Assembly (NCBI GenBank): GCA_037176845.1
Contig: JAYKXP010000187.1
Coordinates: 1-64,000 of the forward strand
DNA length: 64,000 nucleotides
Origin: Paramarasmius palmivorus
Lineage: Eukaryota > Basidiomycota > Agaricomycetes > Agaricales > Marasmiaceae
Direction: 5' to 3'
Of this stretch, positions 9,182-22,199 are shown in pieces. Position 1 is the first letter of the stretch; each line of letters opens with the position of its first letter. Both the position numbers and the translations under genes were made by a program. The notes under the pieces are model-generated. The model was not told the origin of the DNA. It made no database searches and saw nothing but the letters and a program-made list of their open reading frames with translations.

Positions 9182-11454
9182 TCAATCAACATCTGCAATA
9201 TCTGGCCCATCTAAGCACGGGCTATCCTTGCTTAATGATATTCTTGTATGGCCCAGAAATAACGAGCGATATGTGCGGATCCATCGCATCCTCTCCTTGA
9301 ATTCCGATGGGAGAGTAGATGGCTGGGCCGACTCAGTACCAATATCTATAGCTAAGGGCTCGTCATCTTAAGAATGTTCCGTATTAGAGTTATGCATTGA
9401 TGGAAGAACGGAGAAGCTCACCTTCATCTTCAACCTCCTCAAAACGCGTGTTACGACCAACAACCTTGAGAACCGTATGCCCAAGAGATCGGGCCAGATC
9501 CAAAGACAAGGGATCAAAGCCTTGGTGATGATTGACCATTTCGATCGCATCATGGGCATTGCGATCCCACCAGATATGCCGAACTTTGATAGAAGTCCCG
9601 AATGATGGAAGGCCCAACCTCCGCTGCTCACCCTCTGACACCTCCTTTTTCCCAGTGGAGTCGAACGACCAGTAGTACCTCCCTCCGAGCCAATCATCCC
9701 ACCTGTTTTCTCCATCGGAGGGGCGGGGGACCGGTCGGATGAAGAGGTATATCGGGGTTGAGGGGGAGATGTGAGTGCATATATGTGATCCTTCTTCATT
9801 CCATTCCCATCGAAAGTAGAGCCCAAAACAACTTAGAAAGGCTGGTGTACATCAATCAGTACCTTCAAATCTGACAAGAACCACAATAAACTCACAATAC
9901 TCCCCCCATTCACCCTCTTCAATCCCAAGCTGGCTGAAAATCCCATGTGCCTGCGACACCCATGAATCCACAAAGGAATCCCACACACCCCCAGGCTGCA
10001 AAATGTAATATAACCCAAACAACTCAATGCTGGCAATGTCTGCTGGCATCAACATAAACCTATACCCCCAATCAGCCCAAATAACCACTTCAACACCATT
10101 TCAAACACACCTCACTGATCTATCACGCATCATGAGCATGTTTTCTTGCATAGCATCCGGTACACGAAACCACTCCTTCCAAGGGTAGTAATACCATTGA
10201 TCTCTGTCTCCCAGGTAGTGAGCAATAACCTCTCGAGTTGTTCTGTGGTAAATCGTGCCAGGCAGGGATGAGAGGATGAGTTTGGCGTCTTTGTTGTTGG
10301 GCCACTCTGAGGTAAATCTGTTGGACCGGTGGATTCCTTGGATGATATTGCGTACGGGAAGGATTCCAATGAGGTATTGGAAAAGAGTGCTGGTGTTGTT
10401 GTAGGTCTGGAGGTCGAGGGAAGGATGCTTGCTACTGGGAAGTGCGAGATCTGGCCAGGTCCAGACATTGTAGTTTAGATCAGATGAATCAGCCACATAG
10501 GGCCCTCGGTGAAATGTGCCATTTCGGGGGTTGGTCCATAGTTCACAAAACAGCTAAAAGCTAGATTATGAGAATCAAGTTGGTATTTTGAGGAGTTGAC
10601 ATACCGTGAATGTGTTCACCCCTTGCGCTATTGCTGACTGGATAAAGAGAACAGGTTAGCGCAGAGAAAATGGAATAGATAATGAGTTTCACTGCACATA
10701 GCAAAGATAAATGTTTAACACAGACGAGAAGCCGTTTCGTTCAAGTATGTGCGACACCGGCACGAGTGCTACATCATGGGGAGCTAAGCATGGTTTTATC
10801 ACTGACAGGAATCCTTAGCCTCACCGTCATAAAACACAAGTGCCGGTAACACGTTGTAGGGGATATAGCCAAAAAGCTCCACCCAGTTCATGTCCCTGCA
10901 TCTTTATCAGTACATGGAAGGCTCGGGGACAGGGATATGGGCTACTCACTTGACAGCGGAAAAGGTTTTGAAATCTTGCTGGTAGGCCTACGGGGATGCA
11001 GAATGCTCAGCTGTGTCAGGAAATGAAAATGAGGGTGTCCTCACCTGAATGGCATCGGCACCTTCGTATTTGACATACGTAAATTCCTTCTCATCCCTTG
11101 AGCCTTCACTGCAAACGCTGGCGGCGTAGATAATTCGACGGGCATCCAAGTTTCCCCATATTTTCTTGTCAGAGTCTGTGTCCCATCTTTTAACCGTCGT
11201 CTCTGTGATCCTCTTTTTGAGCCGGATGTCCCCCGTCCTGAGCTCCCGATACTGATTATGCATTAATCAGTAAATTGTATGAACCTTATGACTCGCAGAC
11301 ATACCTGATCCCAAGCAGTGACTTGTCGATTCTCCTTCCTTGGATCTAAGAGTTGTAGGTTCCCTTGCACATGGTTGTTGTGCTGGTCACCCATGACAAG
11401 CGAGAACATCCCGCCATTAATGGTGAAGTTGGAAGAATTCTCGAAGAAGGCCAT
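9182..11454 (-). CDS. Gene A: GG/GDQ-motif pseudokinase-like family protein, apparently intact
   Basis: About ten exons splice to roughly 600 residues. Exon 1 (11454-11305) encodes MAFFENSSNFTINGGMFS followed by a GDQHNNH motif, the N-terminal Gly-Gly/GDQ signature seen on many agaricomycete proteins of unknown role. Next come a basic exon, then DFKTFSAVK / DMNWVELFGYIPYNVLPALV / LVPVSHILERNG, which resembles the hinge half of a protein kinase (the N-V-x-L-F-G ... P-A-L-V-F-H-D pattern). No VAIK lysine, HRD or DFG is present. The C-terminal half has WDSFVDSWVSQAHGIF and a domain with PIYLFIRPVPR, YYWSFDSTGK and FDPLSLDLARSLG. A final exon ends at 9182. Start choice: ATG at 11454 is conserved in context with gene D. 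The kinase relationship is inference. Confidence 0.75.
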
Positions 11455-11730
11455 GGGCAATGGTGGTGGTTGAAAGTCAAGGTGTGTGTGTGTGTGCGTG
11501 TAAGGCGCATGTTCACCTTAAGGCTGTTCCCATACATCAGTCTGACGTTGAGCGCGTGAACGAATGATATCGATATCGATTGTACTGCTGTGAGTCATGC
11601 CGCATGGCGAACAGGAAAAATGACATTCACGGCGCTTGTCGATAACATGGGACGGCTTCGAAAGAGCGCCGTGCAATGTACGTTTACGGTCTGAGTATCT
11701 TGGGGCGCCAGGTGAAGGAAAGGCCAACCA
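11455..11730 (-). promoter_or_regulatory. Conserved 5' flank of gene A, shared with gene D
   Basis: Upstream of the start codon, minus-strand words such as GCGGCATGACTCAC, an ATCGATATC-rich stretch and CGCTCAACGTC recur in the same order upstream of gene D. Gene B lacks them. A (TG)n tract lies at about 11481-11500. The block probably contains the promoter or 5' UTR of the A/D type. Further upstream (11.75-12.6 kb) I see no gene. Confidence 0.35.
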
Positions 11731-13229
11731 AAGATCCTGAGCCCACCCTGTTCAATGTTTCGCGTGGTGGTACAAGAACTGGAAGCTTCAAAATCCCAGC
11801 AAGGGCCAGATGAGGTAGGTGCAGACGCCGGATCATGATGTACGAGAGCCCAAAACGGATGGAAAGAAAGCGCGAAGCTGGCTTATAGGTGCCCAGCAGA
11901 AGCTTGTAGGAGAACCAGGGGCTGTATTAAATCGGTCGCTGTTGATGACACAAGGTCAGCAAAACATTCTGATTTGGAAAGAAACAGGACTATGAAAGTA
12001 CTCACCTGAACATGATACAGATCAGATACTTTTCAGCACATCACAGGAGGCCCAACTTGAAACTTGAAGCCAGTATTTGAGCTTTTACCCCTGCTGGGTG
12101 TTCCCAAATCCAACCCAGTCTACGAAATCTGTATCGGTCGAAATGGAATGGTGAACCTGCCCGAGAAAAAACAACAAAAGCCCGAGGTGATGAGCACTGG
12201 GTACTGGAGTTTCGTCCTAGAGTTAATGTCAATTATTAGCTTGTTGTAACAAGGAGTGCAGGTCAGACTAACTTGAACGCGTAAGATGAGAGTGATTGTT
12301 TTTCAATCTAGGCCAAAATGATTTGGGCGGCGTAGAATCATAACTGGTGTAGCTCATTCGGAAGTTTCCGTCCAGCAAAACGTTGAAGAGACGGCTTGGA
12401 GGGCGACAAGAAGTTGAAGAAGGAAGAGGAACCGAGTGGAACGAGGTCAAGGTGCCAGTGCGATTCGCGTTGTCCGCGGCGTCTTCCGTCACTTTCTCCG
12501 AAGCTCACACCACCGTTCTCCTAATACCCATGCATAATTCAATGTCAAGATAAGTACATATTCCACATTCGATCTCAGCAACATGCTTGACCAACTTCTC
12601 AGAACACAACTACACGCCTGAGCTCGAGACGCGATTTCAACGCGTCATTTCCACATGTGCCCATAAGTCGGCTCAGAAGAATTCGGATTCTATAACTAAA
12701 TCGGTATCACGACTTCTATTCTCGAAGCTTGGGATTTTAGGCATCCATTTGGGTCATCTCCGAGTCAACACTGGGCTGTACCTCCACGAACAAAGGTGCG
12801 CATGCGTGTTAAGGATCTGGCAAATTACGCCAAGCTTAACCGTTTCATTTGGCAGGGTCGAGAATATAGATCAATGCGGGGGATATGGAAAAGCTTTAAA
12901 GCTTCGATTCATAGAATTGGTGTCGTGTACACCCAGACGTGGATACCATTTTGTACAGCCAATACGACTAGCACCTTCTGAGATGGTTTCGTCTGTCATA
13001 CCGCGAACGCTTCGATAATCTGATGATGAAAGAGTTAGAATCAAGAAGCCCGTGTGAGGTGAAACTGAACGTACTACACTAATCCGCCATAGGCCGTTCC
13101 GAGACTCTCTAGCCTTGTTTTTCTAACTTCTTTGTCGCTGTATCCCAAGACAGCATTCGCAAGATAGACCTGAATCTAATGTGAGATTCCTCTGCCCCAG
13201 GGAACTTGAACCTATCATTGAGAGAACAA

Positions 13230-14160
13230 GTATAGGTTGCTACTACACAAACAAGGAAAGCGCAGGGTCAGAACTCACCTAACATCCTTGAACCGCACTT
13301 GGTCTTCGATTCGTGTTCCTCTCAAAGCTCTCGCGAGCGCAGAGCCCAGTCTAGCGGACATTCACCGCGGAACGAGGCTAGAATATGTCGCCCAAAAGAT
13401 GCTCGTTGCCAACATCTGCGTAGGTTGCTGGTTTCCTTGTTCTTCGAAGTATCTCCTTTCCCTTACCCCTGACCGCCTGCCTATCCATGCAAGGAAACTC
13501 CTCATGTCGATGAGGGTCAGGCCCAACAGCTGCCCTAGCTAGAGTGTCCAACAGCGTCAGTAACTCAAGTCTGAAGAAGAGGCATTACAGACGTACCGTT
13601 CCGCGTGTCTGCATCGACCCCTCGGAAGCTCGACCCATAACCCATTCAAACAAGTACACATTCTTCAAGATAAGTATCGCATCGAACTAAACATGACCAT
13701 CAGCAGAAGAAAAGCCGCGAGAACAATTAGGACGTACCATTGTTTCAATAGCCCAAGGAACCGCAATAGCCGCGAGGAATCCGAAACCGAAAAGAATGCC
13801 GGTTTTACACATTGATGACCACGCTCTCATGCATGTAAACCCCCAACAGCTAGTACCTGGCACTCTTCCAGCCCAAATCCATCGACAACAACTTCCGATA
13901 CCTTTTTCCCTGAACCCCAGACATCGCCCATACCCACAACAGCGTCGGTCAATTAACCACTGAATGATCCGAGCCCAAAAAAGCCTGGGATCCGAGCTGG
14001 ATGTGACGTTCTGAAGGATAGTATGGGAAAGAGCCGGGCTGCGGATCAGGATATGGGCGAAGGATCTGCTGCAGATACGCTGAAACCGACTTGGATACTG
14101 TACCGACGGCGAGATGGTACTGGGTGTCCTGGTTGAAGTAAGAAGTCCAGGACACGCTGC
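13230..14160 (-). pseudogene. R-family remnant, copy 1
   Basis: Minus-strand sequence homologous to 31.0-33.0 kb. The 5' part (14155-13949) reads YFNQDTQYHLAVGTVSKSVS and ends in a stop. Further 3' is a glycine/hydrophobic segment (GILFGFGFLAAIAVPWAIET, about 13735-13830) that could be a membrane helix, followed by a GTACGT donor. More matching exons lie down to about 13340. The two copies keep colinear blocks but neither shows a continuous spliced frame. Function unknown. Upstream of this (12.6-13.2 kb) only short unassigned frames are seen. Confidence 0.4.
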
Positions 14161-14255
14161 TCTGACTGAAAAGTCACTACAACGTCGCGATTAACACCCT
14201 ACCGGGGGATAGGTATCAATAAATAACGTTAAAAAAAGACACGACAGTACTGACC

Positions 14256-16960
14256 CTAGTAGAACCTTGACCGCCGTTTTGACCACACCAATCTTCTGAA
14301 CCAGCCTATAACCACCACCATACCATCCACAGCAAGCTCTTTTGCGACCTTTCGCGGTGGAATACGCGAGCTAAGATGGGGGGTGTGAGGGGGTGTGCTG
14401 CTATTAGGGAAATCAACGATTTCCAACGCGGCGACACTAGCATACAAGGAACGGTGGTTGGAGAAGGAGGGAGTGGTGCGGAGGAAGCTGTACGATGGAT
14501 TCGCGGTGGGTGAAATTGGGGCGTAGTGCCTGCCTGGGGACCATATCCGGTGTAGAGTGGAATTCCAACCGAACATGATTGTTTGGTGAAAAACGTTGAC
14601 TCGTGCTTGTTCGGAAAGAATTTGGGATCCTTAGATAGCGACAGTTCCCCGGTGGACCTCGTTAGCGGAGACTTGGGCTTGTACCGTAGCATTTGGGAAT
14701 AGGTCGCGTCGGGAAATGTGTTCGGGAAAGGAACAGAGATGTTGGGATAGCGATGAGTCTAGAGTAGAATCCATCTTTGAAAATTTAGGTGTGATCTGCT
14801 TGCGTACAAGAGGATTGAATGAGTCTTGATGGAAACTGGTAGAATCATGAACAGGGTACATACTAGATTCCAATTGGTAGCGTCACCATGCCTTGGGAAG
14901 TTGCATCTTGAGGTCTATCCTGCGGAGCTATTTTAGATCTATTAGAGTCAAAGATAACAAGCGTGTACCGGTCAAGCTCACCTTTGTAGCACCGTGAAGA
15001 GCTAAACGCGCATTGAACGACATGATCGTTTTGAGAAAAAAGGTCACTGAGTGCCGGCGGCGAAAACGCTTCCACCTCGACTACCACCACCTCTTTCCTC
15101 AATCAACCTGCATTACCAAGGAATACAATTCAACATACCAACCTCTTCTATGAAGTTGCAATAGGTAAGCTTTTTGTCCTACATCCCTGGTAATGCTCTC
15201 AACTCATCTCTCAGCGCAAATCCCGGGTCATGCAACGTTCCGGACTCTTTCGTTGCTCTGAGCGGGCAGTTCGCAGGCTAGATAACGAGGAAAAGGTACA
15301 TATTTAACAATTTGGCACATTCCTTTCTCTCATAGCCTCAACTCCCGCCTAGGAAGCATCCCCGAAGCACTCATCGCGCCTTCACTAGCTTCACTGCCGT
15401 CAAGAACATCCTTGCACATACTCCCTTAGCCCCAGATCTATCGCGCCTCCTCCCTACTATACTCCTCCCTACAATGCCTCTACTCCAAATTTACCTCTCG
15501 CCAGAATACCCGTCACAGAGACGATGTATCTCCACACGCGCCCGACCGACACCAACACCCCAATCTACAACCCGAGGCTCCAAACGTCCGGGTCTGGGTT
15601 CATCGTTCCTCAATCTCGGCCTTGGATAGAGAATAGATGCATAGCAAGCCCTATCACCCAGAATCTAGTGCTTGAACAAGGTGAATACCATTCTTCCACA
15701 TTCGGGACCCTTACTCACTCTACACGGTTACTAGGTCTCAACACTCCGCATGTATATCTCGAAGCCGAACGACTACACGGATACCAGCACAACCCCGCCC
15801 TTCTCTGTGGGGTATGTTCTCGCATTTCCGTATCCCAACGACCCCGTGAACTCCCAAGTACAACCTCCGGCGACGGTACTGATCTAGGCCATCCTTCAAC
15901 GCTGAATGCAGTGGCGATCTTGAGGTATCGGGTAGTCTGAGCTCTGGGCTCTATTTCAACGCTCGACTGGGTGGTAGCTTGGAATGTGCATCGAGTTGGT
16001 CGGTTGAGGATGGAGCTCAAGACACGTAAGATCCTCGAGAGGAGCGGGCAAAGGGCTTGGTAAGTAGCATCTCGATCTACTAGCTGGTTACCCCCGAGAT
16101 GCTGATTTTATTCTAGAGTCACGAAGAAAACTTGCAGAAATATACCTTGCCCGAGTTCTTTCCGTTTTAGGAAGGATGCTTACTGTATATGGACATCGAC
16201 GATGCAACGGATACGCTACTGTGTCAGCTACTTTACAAGCTATTGAGACCGTGGATCTCGCCGTAGTCAAAGCGTCTCCGTTCTCTTCTGAACGTGTGTA
16301 CTGTAAGAAGGGCCAATGGCGTGTTATTAGGTAGAGGTATAAGTACGAAAAGTCCAGAGTCGACGAGGAAGATGTGTTACTACCGTATAAGATACATAGT
16401 TGCTGAATAGCCAGCCTGAAAGTCCGGAGATTGGGTAGCATCATCATTCCATAAGAGAACCGATCACCAGCATACATAGCGTTCAGATCCAGTAACGAGG
16501 AAAATACATGATTCGCAATCGGAACTGCAATCTCGGGTTGCATGCGATACCACGGAGGAACTGGGTGTTCTCAAGAACGGGGGTGATGAAAGCTTCGCAT
16601 TGTTTGTTATCACTGTGCATGGAACAATATCAACATCGGTTGAGGGAAAAAAAGAAACAAGAAAGAGTACCCACCGATGTTTGTTCCATAACCCATATCC
16701 GCTGCTTTCTCCTCATCCGAGCCTGACCAAGCGTATCCCCTCCACATCCCCCCATGGCATACCCCCAATGACAGCCTACGTGGGCGTAGCAGTCTTCCAT
16801 CGCGTGCTCGAAAAGTTACCCCACGATGTATCATGCCGACAACCGTCAGCGTCTTTCCGTCAACTCATAACTGGCGCCAAACGACTAAACGACCTCCTTG
16901 ACTGGATAGGTCTCTATGAGCGAAGGAAGGAAGGGGCCAAGGTAGAGCTGGGGGTGTAGA
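14256..16960. repeat. Q/P divergent module, copy 2
   Basis: Q side: minus-strand exon near 15000-15090 (VVEVEAFSPPALSDLF), donor, small exon (about 14880-14945) and Ser/Pro-rich sequence to 14256. P side: plus-strand frames from about 15080, including HTRPTDTNTPIYNP (15524-15595), an intron 15680-15735, and a segment ending near 16020. It continues to a 3' exon (about 16735-16959) that reads AYVGVAVFHRVLEKLP and ends in LLDWIGLYERRKEG ... KVELGV-stop. The same KVELGV ending recurs in copy 4, which supports a real former P reading frame. Internal stops between about 15940 and 16600 make this copy doubtful. Confidence 0.4.
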
Positions 16961-17039
16961 TGTGTGGAGCCGAAGAAGGAAAAATGGAGGCTTTGGTTGG
17001 TAAAACAACCAGCGAATCTTCATGCAGCTCAGGGAGATA

Positions 17040-18660
17040 GGCTTAGAGTATGTGTGTGGGGGATGGGATGGGGAAGAGGTTGTACGAGGCAGTAGGACGG
17101 CAGAGAGTTAACGCTTGGATATCGACGAGGAAGGATGTGCAGAAGACAAGAAAAAACGTTCTTTCCAAGCTTGCCAATTCGACGAGAAGGCTAGAACTAG
17201 GTTTTGTCGCTGATGGAGACGATATAATGCTAGTAAGACGCGTCGAAAAAGTGGGAGATAGTGTGCACTTACCCAACGGTGTCATCCCAACAAGCCAACT
17301 CGACCATCGATTCTACCCTTCCCATTCTTGTATCGACAAGCCTATCATCACCCCACGAACCGCCGCCATGTGCCCGTTCGCGAATTGGTGAAACGGACGA
17401 CACAAGGCCCGATAGCTGACGTGAGTAAAGGGAGCGGGTGTAACTCCGTAGGCTTGAAATTTTCGGTTGCGGTAGAAGGAATCATATGCAAGGAAAGATG
17501 CTAGCAGTCTTGTGAAGACGTTCTTCTTGCGGAATCTTGAGAGGTGGGGATGGGAAAGGTGTAGCGTTTGGACTAGGATGCTGGGACCGAGCACAGGTCA
17601 CGGACGCGTTATAGTGCGAGCGGGGGGGAGAAAAGGGATCCGTAGTACCCATATCACGAGAGGAGGGGAATCGCAGCCTAGTCGAGGTGATTGAGGGTGT
17701 ATGGATGGCAGTGTAGCGATTGTAGCTTGGAGTGACCGTTAGGTATGGGGTCGGGATAGGGAGTGTGTTTAAGAAGGCGATAGCGACGTTTCGGGACATC
17801 GAAGGGAAGGGATATATCTTTGAAGATTTAGATGACATTTTGAGCTTGTACTTGAGTAGAAGAGCTATGAGCGACGTTGAAAAACGTTGAGTAGCACACA
17901 TACCGACAGCTATGGCTTGTGTGATTTTATCTTGAGGTTCATCTTGAATTCAATTTTGCTGAGCTATGGGAATGTATAAGTTCGAAAATGGTGAATAAGG
18001 AATGATTGAACACACCTGAGCGTTGAAGGAGGTGATGGTTTGAGAGAAAGCCAAGCGCCGCGGCAAACGCTTTACGCGTTGACCACCATGTCACTTTCCT
18101 TCTCTAGATCTAGCCTTCCGTTCACAGGTACGTCTATACATTTCTACATTCCTAGCAGTGTGTTTGATCCATCCCTTAGAGTAAAGTACATGTTGTGCAT
18201 CAACAATCCGTCTTGATTGGTATTGAGTACGTGACCGATATTTCAACGCGTTTCCTGGCATCCTCGTACCCTGTTTACAGGCCTCGGTTTCCCGTCGAGC
18301 ACTCGATAAGAACTTAGTGCCGTACCCAATCTCGATTCCTAGGCCTATCCCTCTACTGCGACCGCCGTCGATTGCCACACTTAAGGCACTGGCATATGAC
18401 TCAACGTTCTTGCAACGTTCCGACGATATCTAACTAGACCAACAGGTTCTCCGTGAGGAAGATTACTGTATAGTACTAGGCAAAGGTACGTTCTACGTCT
18501 TATATCTGTACTCCTATACTGATACCAGAAATCCCATGCATTGAACAGTGCTATGCACACGAATACCAATGCTTTCACTTTCAAGATCGAAACTAGGACA
18601 TTGATAGCACTCAAAATGTCCTGTCATTCGTGCTATCCAAAACAATAAAAACTGGTTTTC
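17040..18660. repeat. Q/P divergent module, copy 3
   Basis: Minus-strand Q exon 3 runs 17901-17482 as an uninterrupted frame (KMSSKSSKIYPFPSMSRNVA and similar). It is followed by RPFHQFANGHMAAVRGV and, across a conserved intron near 17165-17280, by further Q sequence. The Q exon 1/P exon 1 junction is near 18030-18110. The plus-strand half (18110-18660) resembles that of copy 8, including an ACTAGGCAAAGGTACG stretch near 18476 and a TTTTCTGCTACT stretch near 18657. This identifies copy 8 as its nearest relative. Confidence 0.4.
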
Positions 18661-18849
18661 TGCTACTAAAACCCCATGTGCGATCTTGTGATTATTCCTT
18701 CGACTTCGAGCTACGACGAGTGTCCAGGATTAATGCTTCACCCTCGAGTTGCCCACGCCAATATCGGGATCTGTGCGCAAACACCGAACTAAGGCTGTTT
18801 GTCTAACATCTGTCCGGGTATAAATAGATCTATAAGTCCTCAGTTACGC

Positions 18850-21801
18850 TCATCCCATGGTGCAACCAGTACCCAATCCGCACCGCACATTGATTGTGTG
18901 CAATGTCGGGTACAAAAGCACCAGGCCATTGCTAGATCCCAAACCTCCGGAATGGTCTTTCTGTATATGGATAGAGCAAGTAGCGTCTTCGTATCCACTG
19001 AATCCTGTTCTGCCACTGGCAAGTTAATGAACGCAGTCGAACTGATTATACGACGTCATTGTGTGCAGAACATCTGAAAAATATTAAACTTACCTTCACT
19101 GTTATCCTTCTCAGCTTGAGTGGGCGCTACACCCAGATCTCCGTCGTGTCTCTGCCCGTTCATGGTCGTAGCTATATCCTGATTCCTGTCATCTTGAATA
19201 TAGTCCGAATTAGAGCAGTCTCGGGGGGAACGAGGATACGAAACATACCGTCATCTTTGACTTCTTGAAAATGCGCGTTACTGCCAATGACCTCAAGGTT
19301 TGGACATCCCAGGAATTCAGAGAGGTTTACTGACACGGGATCAAGACGTCTACGACGATTGACCAAGGTCTGGATCGCATGGTAGGCATCACAATCCCAC
19401 CATTTATACCACACTTCAACAGTGATCGTGAACGACGAAAGTCCAAATCTTGTTCGCTCGGCCTCCAATATCTCTTGCCCAGAAGGACTGAAGGACCAAT
19501 AGTGTTTTTCCCCTCTCAGCCAAGAGTCCCATTGATCTTCACCATCAGATGCGCAAGGGATTGGTCGGATGAATAGGTAGATGGGCACTGAAGTTGTGGT
19601 ATCCATACGCATGTGTGATGCTTCCGCATCTTCACGTTCGAAGAACAGAGAAAAGTGATCCAAGGTACCTGCAATACAGTCAGCTAGCCACGACTAGCGG
19701 ATAACGCGTTGAATAACTCACAATACTTTCCCCACACATCCTCGTCGATCCCGAGCCGATTAAAGATAATATGTGCTTGTGAAATCCAACTATCCAAAAA
19801 CGAATCCCACGTTTTCCTGGGCTGAAGATCGTAGAATAACCTAAACGATTCGATGCCTTCAATGTCCGATAACACAAGCTGAAACCTGTGTTAAATTCCC
19901 AATCAGTCTGAGCAATCACTTCGAGACTATTTGAATCCTAAGCGCACCTCAGCGTTCCATCCTCCAGTGCGAGTACGTTCCCTTGCATGACATCCGGTAC
20001 GTCAAGTTGTTCCGCCCACGGACTATAATACCAGCTTTCTCCGTCTCCCGGATATCGAGCAATGACCATCCCCGAGGCTCTGTTGTAGATCCCACCAGGT
20101 AGGTGTGACAGTATGGATTTGGCGTTCCGATTATCTGGCCAGTCTGGGGTTACTCTATAGGACCAGCGAATTCCTTCGATGATATTTCGCACGGGAAGAA
20201 CTCCAATGAGGTAGTCGGAAAGGACGCTGCTATTGTTATATGCCTGCGTCGCCAGACAGGGTTGATCGCCTTCAGGTAATGAAATTGTCTGCCACGACCA
20301 GACTTGGTAAGTGAGACCGGACAAGTCCTCGACATAAGGTCCTTTTTGTAATGCGCTGCTTCTCGAATCCATCCAGAGCTCACCGAATAGCTACAGGGTC
20401 GCCTGAGTATCCGAGGAATATCTCAGTCTTGTCTCCCTACCGTCTGTGCGCCATATCCTTGTGCTATCGCCGACTAGGAGAAATCAGACTGAGAGCAAAC
20501 GGTAATATTTGGCTGGAGCGCACATAACAGAGATACATCTCCAGAATAGACGGGAATCCGTTGCGTTCGAATATGTGCGACACCGGTACGAGTTCTTCAT
20601 CATAGTTAGTATAAATCTGACATTGAGGATCATCAACTCACCGTCGTGAAAAACAAGTGCAGGTAATGTGTTTGAGTTGATATAGCCAAAAAGTTCTAGC
20701 CAGTTGACGTTCCTACGCAAACATCAATCTATACAGCTCTGAGTCAATGACGCGGACTACTGACTTGATGCCAGAGAAGGTTTTAAAATCTTTCTGATAC
20801 GCCTGTCCAGACGCGAGGTTAGTGACAGCCGATATAGAGAAGAAGTATCTTTACCTGATCGGCGTCAGGTCCAATGTGCTGGACATGCAAAAACTCTTTT
20901 TCGTCGCCTTCACCATGGATGCTCGCAGCGTGGATGATTCGATGAGCATCCAAAACTTTACAGCCTTTGGCATCCCGTATCTTGACTGTAGTCTCCACGA
21001 TCTTCCGTTTGAGATGGATATTCCCCGTCTGGAGTTTTTGATACTGCAGCGTGTGGTTCAGTAAAAGAGGAATCAGATAACAGGGATCCGATAACGAACC
21101 TGATCCCGAATGGGCAACTGCCTATCCTTACTCGGATCGCAAAGTTGCACTAGGTCGTCGCTAACGAAGTAGTTACGCTGATCCCCTGCGACAGTCAAGG
21201 ATACACCACCATCGATGATAAAGTCGGAGCACCTGTCCAGCGACACGAGATGATGGGAGTGTAAGATAGATGTGTTGACGCACGAAAGGTATATTCCCTC
21301 CGACAACGTTTTGACATCTGTCCAAACTCTATTGGTAGTGTTCTTGCCGTATGGCTCACAGCATGTCATTGGAAGCGCCCATGCTAGTGACACGAGGATA
21401 ACTTTGAGCGAGGCGCCCTGGGGATTAGATGCTGGGTCAAAGATTTCGTCGGCAGCTGTATCATGGTTATAGGCGAGAAAGACTGAAAGGAAGCGGCACC
21501 CAAGATTACCGAGGTTTCTGCAGTTCTGGGCTCGGGTTCCACCGTATATAGGGCTCGAATAAAGCGAAATATCCGTCGGTATCCATGTCATCGAGGTGAT
21601 TCGACTGGAGCGTTCAGTTGTCCCCTTTAGTGTTGCTATGCCCTCCGTGGCAGCGGCATACCATTCTCTACTCTCCATATTTCCGCCTTTTCGGAAGTTC
21701 GTGCTCTTTCTGACCCTGGCATCACCGGTACCCAACATGACCTGAGGAGCGCCATGCGATGTGGGTTTCGGGAGCGCAGTCTTCGAGTATTGTGGGCGCA
21801 A
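18850..21801 (-). CDS. Gene B: GG/GDQ pseudokinase-like family protein with possible N-terminal extension
   Basis: Same exon order as genes A and D: a GDQRNYF motif near 21170-21210; DFKTFSGIK / NVNWLELFGYINSNTLPALV / LVPVSHIFERNGFPSILEM; WDSFLDSWISQAHIIFNRLG; and PIYLFIRPIPCASDGEDQWD with YYWSF-type C-terminal domain (HYWSFSPSG). The exon after IYLCY-equivalent uses donor GTGCGC, spliced in frame as in its paralogs. Unlike A and D, the frame stays open upstream of the GG motif for about 200 codons to an ATG at 21801. This is either a novel N-terminal domain or read-through; the start is unresolved. The 3' end is either 18850 (using an intron about 18935-19085) or 19056 if that intron is retained. 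Confidence 0.6.
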
Positions 21802-22199
21802 GGTGAAGCTTCAAGCTTCAAGGCCAGCGGCAACTGATCTGAACCACCCGTGAGTCGACGTTCCACCCTATTGGTAGCAGGAATAGGGTCTAGGCAGCGA
21901 AGTACAGTCTAAAGCGCATACCGCCTTGCGCTCGCATCCAGACATAGCCGAACCATCATGCGTCAAGACCGGACCGCTGATGACATCTGCATCGGGGGCT
22001 CGAAATTCAGCGCGAGCGATGCTTGATGGTGGGAAGTAGGTGAGAGGTTATAGTCTTCGTACTGGATGTAACGGTGACCGAGCTATGAGATTTGGAAATA
22101 GGGGTGTTTGGATGGGGAATTGGTGTACAAGAAGGTGCTCAGGGTTCTGTAGTTTGATTGAGGCTGTTGTCTTTGTTGCTGCTGCAGATAATGCGCCGT

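Noticed and set aside
9368..9826. 152-codon frame in another phase over the C-terminal exon of gene A
   Set aside because: Gene A in its spliced phase matches B and D residue by residue; the other phase does not match B.
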